The position numbers and the translations under genes were made by a program. A DNA stretch of 9,775 nt, taken from JAIEPT01 sp038217425 (GTDB taxonomy: Bacteria > Planctomycetota > Planctomycetia > Gemmatales > Gemmataceae). The stretch lies in assembly GCA_038217425.1 (NCBI GenBank), contig JBBQPM010000232.1:1-9775 (forward strand), given 5' to 3'. Under the pieces are notes generated by a model, which was not told the origin of the DNA, ran no database searches, and saw nothing but the letters and a program-made list of their open reading frames with translations. Below are positions 1-6,532 of the stretch, in pieces (position 1 is the stretch's first letter; each line of letters begins with the position of its first letter).

Positions 1-36
1 GAAGGTTTCTCTCCCGGAAACTCCATGACTCCCCTG

Positions 37-225
37 CTACAGGCCGTTTTTTGTCAACCCCAAAGAAGCGATCCTGCAGAAAGCCAGGGAAAAGAACATG
101 GTCGGTGGCGAAAAACGCTGATGCCACAGCGACCACACCCGCCAGCTCGGACTCGAAGCGGCGGCGATGCCTCCAGCCGCCAGCCGCAAAAACCCGCGTC
201 GAGACATTGGGTTAAGGTTTTGCAT
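37..225 (-). pseudogene. Tat-signal start of a probable DUF1501-type protein, broken after about 28 residues
   Basis: The frame opens with ATG at 225, ten-odd bases after the stop of the DUF1549/DUF1553 gene, with a GAGG ribosome-binding site (GCGAGGTGTTAACC) in front. A GTG at 234 is an alternative start. Residues 8-28 read SRRGFLRLAAGGIAAASSPSW, a textbook twin-arginine export signal very like the start of planctomycete DUF1501 proteins, which commonly sit directly downstream of DUF1549/DUF1553 genes. After the tryptophan the frame loses any resemblance to DUF1501 (no ILLWMxGGPSQ-type stretch) and ends at 37-39 after 62 codons. From base 142 another reverse frame stays open for about 47 codons to the window edge (contains FPGFLQDRFFGVDKKRP), so a frameshift near 142-145 is possible. 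The signal is seen directly; the DUF1501 assignment rests on signal plus context; the break could be a true mutation or a sequencing error. Confidence 0.55.
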
Positions 226-243
226 GGTTAACACCTCGCTCGG

Positions 244-2436
244 TTAATGGTTCATCACGAACTCGCTCGATTTCAACAATACCCACAAGATGTCCTGGTA
301 GGCCGCTTGCTGGTCCTTACGGCCCTTCGCGTAATCGGTCATGAACGTGGTTTCCGCCGCAGTGGGCCGCCGAGACAGCACGGTCAAGTATAACGCTTCG
401 ACCGCTTTCGCAGGGTTGTCCGCGGCGGGCGCGATGCGGGTCAGAAGCGCGTCCACATTGTTGAACTGCAGGCCGTTCAAGAGTCGCAAAGCATGTGGGA
501 CGCCCTGCGCATAGTCGGTCGGCGCCGCGCCTTCCGCCAGAAAATACATGACGAATTCGCCGCGCGGCGTCGTCGGCAGTCCGCGTTGCGCCACCACCAG
601 CGGGCGCCCCAGTTTGGCCGACGGCAGCGCCGGCTCCCGGCCAAACAGGCTCACGAGCGAGTCCCACATTTGTTCGGGAGTCATCACGCGCAACGGCACG
701 CGACTGTAGTACTGGGTGTCGTTCTCATTGGCCTTGAGAGGCTTGCTGGTGCGCTGATAAGCCGCGCTGCTCGCAATGGCACGAATCATGTGCTTGACAT
801 CGTATCCATTGGCGACGAACTGAGCGGTTAGCGCGTCGAGCAACTCAGGATGGCTGGCCGTCGCCTCGAGCTTGAACATGTCATCGACCGGGTTGACTAG
901 GCCGCGGCCGAAGAAGTGCCACCAGAGACGATTGACCATGGCGCGGGCGAAGTAGGGATTGTCGGCGGCCGTCAGCCACTGGGCGGCCAGCGGCCGAGCC
1001 ACCACAGACTCATTCTTTCCCAGCGCCAGCCGCTCCGCCCCCAGCAGCCGGGCCGGTACGAGTTCCACCTTCTCCTTTTTCTTCTTGTCACGGCCTGCCG
1101 CTGTTAATGGCGGCAAAGCGATCTGAAGACGGCTCTGCTGTTCCGTCAAGCCGCGCGTCGAGTTCAACTGGATGACGCCAAACTTATCGATGGCGCCACG
1201 GCTCACTCCCTGAAAGAATGCCGCGAAGCCCCAGTAATCCGTTTGCTCCCAGCGCGTGTAGGGATGATCATGGCACTGGGCGCATTCCAGGGGCATGGCC
1301 AGGAAGGTTCGGCTGACCGAATCAACCACCATGGGCGTCGTGCGGTTGGCCAGGAAGAAGGTGACAGCTCCACTCTCCTTCTGCGTGCCGCTCGAGGTAA
1401 GGAGGTCGCGCGCTAGCTGGTCCCAGGGAATGTTATCCTGAAACTTCTGCTCCAGGTAACGGGTGAGCGGCGCGACGGCGGCTTCGGAGCCGGGGGTGTT
1501 GCGCGGCACGAGCAGATGGTCCCAGACATCGGCCATGTGATGGCCGTAGCGCGCGTCCGCCAACAGGTCGTCTACGATCTTGCGGCGATTGTCGGCGCCG
1601 GCGCCGTCGAGAAATGCCACCAGCTTGTCGACCGGGGGAATGACGCCGTGCAAATCGAGGGTGAGCCGACGGAGAAATTCGGCGTCATCGGTCGGCGGCG
1701 ACGGCAGCAGCTTCTTCTCGGCCAGACGGTGGTCGATGTGTTCGTCAATGAGCCGGCCGAGCGCCAGCGCGCCTAGCTTGGTGGGCGCAGACGGGGCCGC
1801 TTTGGCGGAGGACTTCAAGGCCGGCTTGCCAGAGTCAGTCGCCCTGTATTTGGCGGGGTTGGCAATAAACGCCTTCTTGCACTCAGGGCAGCAGAAGTGA
1901 TAGGTCTGTTCTCCCAGCGCGGTGTGGTAGACGAGCTTGCTCGGTACCTTGCTAACCGGGCAGAGGCCGGCGGCCTCCGCCTCTAACGCGGTCAGTTCGG
2001 CCGGTGCCTTGACCACCTTGCCGTTCTCTTCCCATTTGAGTCCCTGGTCGATCCAAGCGCGGAGAATGCCGACGTGCTCGTTGCTGAGGATCGGCCCCTG
2101 CGGCGGCATGCGGTTCTCCGGGTCGAGCGCCGAGACGAGCCGGATCAGTGGGCTTTCCCCGCTTTTGCCGATCTTGACCACTGCGCCGGAATCGCCTCCT
2201 GCGAGGAAGAGCTCCCGGCTGTCCATGCGGAGGCCGCCATTCTTCTTACCGTTCAGGTGGCAGGCGCCACAACGAGCGGTCAGGAGCGGACGGACTTCCT
2301 TGTTGAAATCGATGGTCCGCTGGACGGCCGCCGGGATCTCCGTCCGTTGGTCGCGGTCCTGGGCGGAAACCGGGGCCACACCCAGTCCAAGCGCCAACAA
2401 AGCGAGGAATCTCCGGTGCGACTTGATTTGAAGCAT
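244..2436 (-). CDS. Exported PSCyt1 / YHS-like / DUF1549 (PSCyt2) / DUF1553 (PSD1) protein, 730 aa
   Basis: Start: ATG at 2436, with GGAG eight bases upstream and an immediate signal peptide (MLQIKSHRRFLALLALGLG, cleavage near VSA-QD). The frame stays open back to 2580, but that extension has no protein-like character. Domains: PSCyt1 cytochrome-like region at about residues 40-140 with the haem-type motif CGACH (56-60) and the typical MPP at 110-112; a four-cysteine YHS/TRASH-like segment at 155-200 (C159, C182, C183, C186); DUF1549 at about 222-415 with LDLHGVIP and CAQCHDHPY (second CXXCH, 385-389); a charged linker with RDKKKKEK near 449-456; DUF1553 at about 465-725 with AMVNRLWWHFFGRGLVNPVDD and the usual SSEFVMNH ending. 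Proteins of this family are abundant in planctomycetes and are usually paired with DUF1501 proteins; their function is unproven, with haem binding and a periplasmic role inferred. Domain identity is confident; the YHS insertion is unusual. Confidence 0.95.
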   Translation of the reverse strand: MLQIKSHRRFLALLALGLGVAPVSAQDRDQRTEIPAAVQRTIDFNKEVRPLLTARCGACHLNGKKNGGLRMDSRELFLAGGDSGAVVKIGKSGESPLIRLVSALDPENRMPPQGPILSNEHVGILRAWIDQGLKWEENGKVVKAPAELTALEAEAAGLCPVSKVPSKLVYHTALGEQTYHFCCPECKKAFIANPAKYRATDSGKPALKSSAKAAPSAPTKLGALALGRLIDEHIDHRLAEKKLLPSPPTDDAEFLRRLTLDLHGVIPPVDKLVAFLDGAGADNRRKIVDDLLADARYGHHMADVWDHLLVPRNTPGSEAAVAPLTRYLEQKFQDNIPWDQLARDLLTSSGTQKESGAVTFFLANRTTPMVVDSVSRTFLAMPLECAQCHDHPYTRWEQTDYWGFAAFFQGVSRGAIDKFGVIQLNSTRGLTEQQSRLQIALPPLTAAGRDKKKKEKVELVPARLLGAERLALGKNESVVARPLAAQWLTAADNPYFARAMVNRLWWHFFGRGLVNPVDDMFKLEATASHPELLDALTAQFVANGYDVKHMIRAIASSAAYQRTSKPLKANENDTQYYSRVPLRVMTPEQMWDSLVSLFGREPALPSAKLGRPLVVAQRGLPTTPRGEFVMYFLAEGAAPTDYAQGVPHALRLLNGLQFNNVDALLTRIAPAADNPAKAVEALYLTVLSRRPTAAETTFMTDYAKGRKDQQAAYQDILWVLLKSSEFVMNH

Positions 2437-2593
2437 AATCCTGGCTCCACATCCTGGCGGAAGTCGATCGAATCCAGACGACCACACCCAATGAAACAGG
2501 GTGCATGCAAGCACTCTAACCCAACTGTCAACACCGCTACCCGATAAAAGTTCCGGTAGGTTCCCGACTGAATACAGCACCTACGCCATGATC

Positions 2594-2692
2594 TCATGCG
2601 CGACGTTGCCGGGCCGCTACGACCAGATCGCCGCTGGGCCAGGAGGTCAGGTAGCCGATAACCGACGCCTCAACATAGACCGTTGGTTTCAT
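2594..2692 (-). pseudogene. N-terminal fragment of a PIN-domain (VapC-like) toxin, degraded
   Basis: Reading in reverse from ATG at 2692, 32 codons give a sequence with TVYVEASVIGYLTSWPSGDL followed by VVAARQ, then a stop at 2594-2596. This closely follows the conserved start of a well-known PIN-domain family, whose members typically read VY(V/L/I)E(T)(S/T)V(I/V)SYLTARPSRDL(I/V)VAA(R/H)QQ(I/L)T(H/R)EWW. The invariant acidic residue of the PIN active site would be E8. Just after ARQ the next recognisable piece, VAHEI (compare THEWW), lies in another frame, pointing to a frameshift; no further PIN motifs follow before the DUF1549 gene. A ribosome-binding-site-like AAAGGA lies about ten bases upstream of the ATG. 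PIN proteins of this kind are ribonuclease toxins in type II toxin-antitoxin pairs; this copy has lost most of its domain and should be inactive. Confidence 0.7.
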
Positions 2693-2832
2693 GCTGGGTC
2701 ATCCTTTGCACGGCGGCAGTCATCCTGGTGATCATACGCCCGGACCAGAAAACTGCTTTGGGTCCGCACCTTGACCGACGTGCGAGTCCTGGCGGGGCTG
2801 TCGCAGTCGGTGTTGGCTTGCACGGGGAGCAT
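2689..2832 (-). CDS. Possible 47-aa reading frame upstream of the PIN remnant
   Basis: ATG at 2832 to TGA at 2689-2691. The stop overlaps the start of the PIN remnant as ATGA, the arrangement often seen between an antitoxin and its toxin. The product (MLPVQANTDC start, CRRAKDDPA end) has no DNA-binding motif I recognise, and no clear ribosome-binding site precedes it. It may be the tail of a decayed antitoxin gene or a chance frame; only the position argues for it. Confidence 0.2.
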   Translation of the reverse strand: MLPVQANTDCDSPARTRTSVKVRTQSSFLVRAYDHQDDCRRAKDDPA

Positions 2833-3081
2833 CTACAACTCGTCGGTTGGAACGTGAGGGCCTTTCACACGAGGTACACGCTCTTGTGCGGCGACGGCCC
2901 ACGATCTGCTCGATGTAGACCACCCGGAACGGGCTGCCGTCCTGGTCGGGACTTTACGTTGGCTCTCTCCTTTTCAATGAAAGAGTGGCGAAGGGTCGCA
3001 AGGTCGATTACGATGCTGCAATAAAGGACCCACGCCTCGCTCGCATCCTGCCCGTACGGATCGCTGAAAAGGATCTCGTCT

Positions 3082-3816
3082 ATGACCCTCCGAATTGGCC
3101 TCCTATTTTTCTTCGCCGGTCTCCGATCGCTTCACGCCGCCGACAACGAGTTGACGGAGTCGGAGCGCAAAGAAGGGTATGTCCTGCTATTCAACGGCAA
3201 GGATCTGAAGAGCTTTCGAGAGGATCCCAAACGCCAATTCAATAAGTGGTTCATCAGCGACGGCGTCCTTTCGCTGACGCGGGCATCCTACCCAAAGGAT
3301 CCGAGTTTCTCGCCTCTGCCCCTTTGGACGATCCAGGAATTCGACGACTACGTTCTCAAGGTTGATTTCCATACCGGGCCTGATTCGGAGAATGGGCATA
3401 GTAGCATCATTCTGCGGTCGGCGGACAAACCGGGGCCCTACCCTCAGGCTGGGATAGAGGCGACAGTCTACGGACCTGCCCGAAGTCTCGGGCACTTTTG
3501 CACTGGCGCCTTTCGCTACCAAATTCAGGCGCCGACTAAAACCCTCATGAAGCCGGCAGGGGAGTGGAATTCGTTCGTCATCACGGTCGCGAAGAAACGC
3601 GTCGAGATGGAACTGAACGGCGTCCTCGTCAATCATCTCGATCTGACCGCATGGACCGACAAGGGCAAGAGGCCGGACGGCTCGCCGTTTCCGCTACCTT
3701 TGGCGCTCAAGGATCTCCCCGAGAAGGGCCCGATTGGATTTCGCGACGACTACGGCATTCCGATCTGGTACAAGAATCTTAAAATCAAACGACTTACCCA
3801 GGGGACGAAACGATGA
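3082..3816 (+). CDS. Exported DUF1080 (3-keto-disaccharide hydrolase-like) protein, copy 1
   Basis: 244 residues. ATG at 3082 follows AAAAGGA at a suitable distance and starts a signal peptide (MTLRIGLLFFFAGLRSLHA, cleavage near residue 20). The mature part is a single DUF1080 domain: GYVLLFNGKDL at 32-42, the usual first strand; a middle LKVDFH...SSIILRS block; and a closing IGFRDDYGIPIWYKNLKIK near 217-238. DUF1080 has a concanavalin-A-like jelly-roll fold, and some members hydrolyse 3-keto-glycosides; the actual substrate here is unknown. It is the first gene of a tight forward operon and overlaps the next gene, a diverged copy of itself, by four bases (ATGA), implying translational coupling. 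Both copies share KGKRPDG and an IPIWYKN/SPIWFKN motif. Family assignment is firm, enzyme activity inferred. Confidence 0.93.
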   Translation: MTLRIGLLFFFAGLRSLHAADNELTESERKEGYVLLFNGKDLKSFREDPKRQFNKWFISDGVLSLTRASYPKDPSFSPLPLWTIQEFDDYVLKVDFHTGPDSENGHSSIILRSADKPGPYPQAGIEATVYGPARSLGHFCTGAFRYQIQAPTKTLMKPAGEWNSFVITVAKKRVEMELNGVLVNHLDLTAWTDKGKRPDGSPFPLPLALKDLPEKGPIGFRDDYGIPIWYKNLKIKRLTQGTKR

Positions 3817-4526
3817 TGCGTGCGCTCACACTTATCGCTTTCCTCGTCCAGACTCCCTTGTGCCAGGCCGAGGACAATGTGCTGACGCCGGACGAGAAGA
3901 AGGAGGGGTACGTGCTCCTCTTCAACGGCCAGGATTTCGCTCATTTTCGGCCAAGTCTGAACTATGGTCAGTGGATCGTGGAAGAAGGCGCCTTTCGGAC
4001 TTGCCTCTTTGGTCAGGCGGCGAAGTATGTGCCTCCGCCCCACCTGTTCACGGCCCTGGCGTACGAGAACTACCGCTTGAAGGTTGATTTCAAGCTGCCG
4101 CCCGAACCCCGTGATACGCACAGCGGCATCATCTTGCGCGTAGGCGGCACGCCGCCAAATGTGGAGGCGAAAAGCCTGGAGGTCAATATCTACGGGGCGG
4201 GGCGAAAGCTGGGCCTGAGTTCGACGGGGTCGTTTCGCCATGACCTACAGCCCCCATCGAAGAATACCTTGAAAGGGGGCGGCGCCTGGAATCAATTCCA
4301 AATCACCGTCCAGGGGAGCAAGATTACCGTCGAGTTGAATGGCGGCAAGATCAACGAACTCAACCTCGAGCAATGGGACAAGGTCGGCAAACGTCCCGAT
4401 GGGACCGACCATCGCATGCTCTTGGCTCTGACCGAGCTTCCCAAGAAAGACTTCATTGGGTTTCGTACCGATCATGGAAGTCCGATCTGGTTCAAGAACG
4501 TCAAGATTCTCGTGCTGGAGAAATAG
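3813..4526 (+). CDS. Exported DUF1080 (3-keto-disaccharide hydrolase-like) protein, copy 2
   Basis: 237 residues. Two adjacent ATG codons (3813, 3816) are possible starts; AGGGGA lies about seven to ten bases upstream. A signal peptide ends near CQA-ED (residue 19); the cysteine lacks a proper lipobox, so a lipoprotein is unlikely. The mature protein is again one DUF1080 domain: KKEGYVLLFNGQDF at 29-42, RLKVDFKLP, HSGIILR, VNIYGAGRKLG, then IGFRTDHGSPIWFKNVKI at the end. Aligned by eye with copy 1 it looks clearly homologous over the full length but well diverged (roughly 40% identical, not calculated), so this is an old tandem duplication with probable specialisation. The stop is two bases before the Kelch gene start. 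Catalysis on keto-sugars is inferred from the family name only. Confidence 0.93.
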   Translation: MMRALTLIAFLVQTPLCQAEDNVLTPDEKKEGYVLLFNGQDFAHFRPSLNYGQWIVEEGAFRTCLFGQAAKYVPPPHLFTALAYENYRLKVDFKLPPEPRDTHSGIILRVGGTPPNVEAKSLEVNIYGAGRKLGLSSTGSFRHDLQPPSKNTLKGGGAWNQFQITVQGSKITVELNGGKINELNLEQWDKVGKRPDGTDHRMLLALTELPKKDFIGFRTDHGSPIWFKNVKILVLEK

Positions 4527-4528
4527 TC

Positions 4529-6451
4529 ATGCGATCCTGGAAGTTCTTGCTCATCCTGCTTCTGATGCCCGTTCCGCTCGCCGCTCAGCCTCTCTTGGGC
4601 GAGCATCCGCTCAATACCTGGGTCAAACGGAGTCCGCTCAAGGATGCTCCGGTTTCGCCGGGCCTGAGCTACGAAACATCGATGGCATACGATGTGTCGG
4701 CGAAACGGATCATTCGCTGGGGAGGCCACGCCCAGGGCGGCGTCAAGGGGTCCGGCGAGCAGATCGCGGAGCTTTGGACGCTCGACCCGGCGACCATGAA
4801 ATGGGAACTCAAGGAGCCGAACCGTTCGCCGCCCGCGGTCTGTTGTGCCCAGCAAAATGTCTTCGATACCGTTCAGAATCGCTTCCTGCGCTTCAAGTCG
4901 TTCAGCGGGAATCATGGCTGGCAGTGGTTTCGCGAGATCTATCTGAACAACTCCTCCGTCTGGAACTACGACCTGGCCTCCAACACCTGGCGGGACCGAC
5001 GCCCCTTACCCGAACCGTTGATCGGGGCTCTGCATGGCGCGAGCTGGGATCCCGTGCATCAGACTGCCGTCGTCTTTGGCGGCGAAGGGACACAGGAAGG
5101 AACGCATCTGTACGACGCCTACGCCAACACCTGGAGCCGGCGTCTACCGATGCCCGCCCCCGCTCCCCGCAGCGGGGGCAACATGGTCTATGACCCGGTC
5201 GCCAAGTTCCATCTCCTCTTCGGCTCGCAATTTACTAACGACCCTCATACCTGGGCTTACGATCCGTTTGCAAAAGATCAGGGAATGTGGATCGACTTGA
5301 AACCCGCAAGCCTGCCCCCCGCCGATCGCAATGACGCGCTCATTGCCTATGACAGCGTCAACCGGAAGACCCTTGCAGTCGTCCGCGCCGGAGCGGTCGC
5401 TGGCCAGAAGGAAGTCGTCAATGGCCGGCTCGAAACCTGGGTCTTCGACAGCGCTGAGAACGCCTGGAAGGCCATGAAGCCGATGCGCGAACCGGATGGC
5501 TTCGGCAGTCGGAGCCGGGTGATGACGTACGTGCCGGATCTGAATCTGTTCGTCCTGGAAGCTTACATCAATCCCACGCAGCGCGTGCCGGGCGTCGAAC
5601 GGGAGCAGCAGATCTGGACTTATCGCCTCGCCGAAGCGAAGGCGGCGGCGAACCCGGAGACGAAAGTGCGAATGGAGCCGCGCATCGTCGAAGACGCGGT
5701 GGTGTCGGTGATTTCCGCCAAGGAAGTGGCCCTGACCTGGCCCGAATCTTCCGACAGAAAAGTTGCGGGTTATCACGTCGAGCGCGCCGTCGTCGAGGTC
5801 TTCAGCGAAGACGAAATCCATCGTCTCAAGAAAGACACGCCTCCGCTCGATCCTCCCAGCGTGGGAGCGATCAAAGCGATCGGGTCATTCCAACGCTTGA
5901 CCAAAGCTCCCGTGAAGATCAACCGATACACGGACACGGCAATCGATTTGATCAAGTCCCAAACGCTAGAAGGACAGCCCTTGTCCCGACATCGATTCGC
6001 TGCCAGTCAACTCGATCCCAAGGGGAAACCGTATCGGTACGCGGTCTACGCCTATCGCCTTCGCGTCGTCAACGAGACGGGGGAAGAGAGCGGACCGTCG
6101 CCGTACTTCTTGACGATTCCATCGGCTCCTCAGCATGTCTTCTCGCGCGAAGGGGGAGAAAAATGCCATCTCAAGTGGGCCGGCAACCCTGAACGAGGGA
6201 TCAAGGGCTATCGCATTTACTGGATGAAGGGTCCGCGTCCGGAGGGGCCAGGCCAAGCGGCGCCTCGTTTGACTCCCGATCCAGTGTCGGAGACGCATTT
6301 CACTGAAGCTCAAGCCGGCACGGAAGTGCGCCGATACTGGGTGGTTGCAGTCGACGCTCTGGGACAGGAAGGCATCCCCTCATCGCCGACGTGGCACTAT
6401 CGAACCTGCCGTCAGTTTTATGTTCCCTTTGTGGGTGAATGGCACCAGTAG
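4529..6451 (+). CDS. Exported Kelch-type beta-propeller / fibronectin type III protein, 640 aa
   Basis: Start: ATG at 4529, two bases after the DUF1080 stop, with GGAG nine bases upstream and a signal peptide (MRSWKFLLILLLMPVPLAAQ). An upstream in-frame ATG at 4373 lies inside the DUF1080 gene and is rejected. Residues about 45-370 form a Kelch-like propeller: repeated blades of the type MxYDxxxxRxxxxGG...LWTLDPATMKW, SVWNYDLASNTW, HLYDAYANTWSRRLP, TWAYDPFAKDQGMW, TWVFDSAENAWKAM, QIWTYRLAEA. Residues about 388-530 resemble a fibronectin III domain (EVALTWPESSDRKVAGYHVER ... YRLRVVNETGEESGPS) with a long internal insertion, and 533-622 a second one (KCHLKWAGNPERGIKGYRIYW ... YWVVAVDALGQEG). 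No catalytic residues of galactose oxidase were recognised. Likely an extracytoplasmic binding or adhesion protein co-expressed with the DUF1080 pair; function unproven. Confidence 0.9.
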   Translation: MRSWKFLLILLLMPVPLAAQPLLGEHPLNTWVKRSPLKDAPVSPGLSYETSMAYDVSAKRIIRWGGHAQGGVKGSGEQIAELWTLDPATMKWELKEPNRSPPAVCCAQQNVFDTVQNRFLRFKSFSGNHGWQWFREIYLNNSSVWNYDLASNTWRDRRPLPEPLIGALHGASWDPVHQTAVVFGGEGTQEGTHLYDAYANTWSRRLPMPAPAPRSGGNMVYDPVAKFHLLFGSQFTNDPHTWAYDPFAKDQGMWIDLKPASLPPADRNDALIAYDSVNRKTLAVVRAGAVAGQKEVVNGRLETWVFDSAENAWKAMKPMREPDGFGSRSRVMTYVPDLNLFVLEAYINPTQRVPGVEREQQIWTYRLAEAKAAANPETKVRMEPRIVEDAVVSVISAKEVALTWPESSDRKVAGYHVERAVVEVFSEDEIHRLKKDTPPLDPPSVGAIKAIGSFQRLTKAPVKINRYTDTAIDLIKSQTLEGQPLSRHRFAASQLDPKGKPYRYAVYAYRLRVVNETGEESGPSPYFLTIPSAPQHVFSREGGEKCHLKWAGNPERGIKGYRIYWMKGPRPEGPGQAAPRLTPDPVSETHFTEAQAGTEVRRYWVVAVDALGQEGIPSSPTWHYRTCRQFYVPFVGEWHQ

Positions 6452-6532
6452 TACCGAATATCGTCCGGTGAAAAGACGACCCTGATCGAACCGCTCTCAG
6501 GGCCTCGCCTCCAATGACGAAAGGTCAACACG

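Larger units (their letters stand above)
2437..3081. other. 645-bp spacer between divergent genes, with a degraded PIN gene
   Basis: This stretch separates the reverse DUF1549/DUF1553 gene from the forward DUF1080 gene. Its only recognisable content is the PIN-domain remnant at 2594-2692, listed separately. A reverse-strand 47-codon frame (2689-2832) overlaps the PIN start by ATGA, the geometry of an antitoxin, but its sequence matches nothing I know. Another reverse frame around 2860-2950 reads DGSPFRVVYIEQIVG, protein-like but unrecognised and without an obvious start. The promoters of both divergent genes should lie here, but no convincing -35/-10 pair could be assigned. Confidence 0.6.

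Noticed and set aside
2503..2531. Promoter with consensus TTGACA (2526-2531, reverse) for the DUF1549 gene
   Set aside because: At the proper spacing the -10 hexamer would be GCATGC or TGCATG, too far from TATAAT to support a call; the position about 90 bases before the start is the only other support.
2437..2580. 48-codon N-terminal extension of the DUF1549/DUF1553 protein
   Set aside because: The extension is not protein-like, and a signal peptide with GGAG site begins exactly at 2436. For similar reasons the upstream starts at 4373 and 7459 were dropped.
6480..6502. CCCTGA ... TCAGGG inverted repeat as terminator between Kelch and amidohydrolase genes
   Set aside because: Only six base pairs, an 11-base loop and no T-run; common by chance in such DNA.
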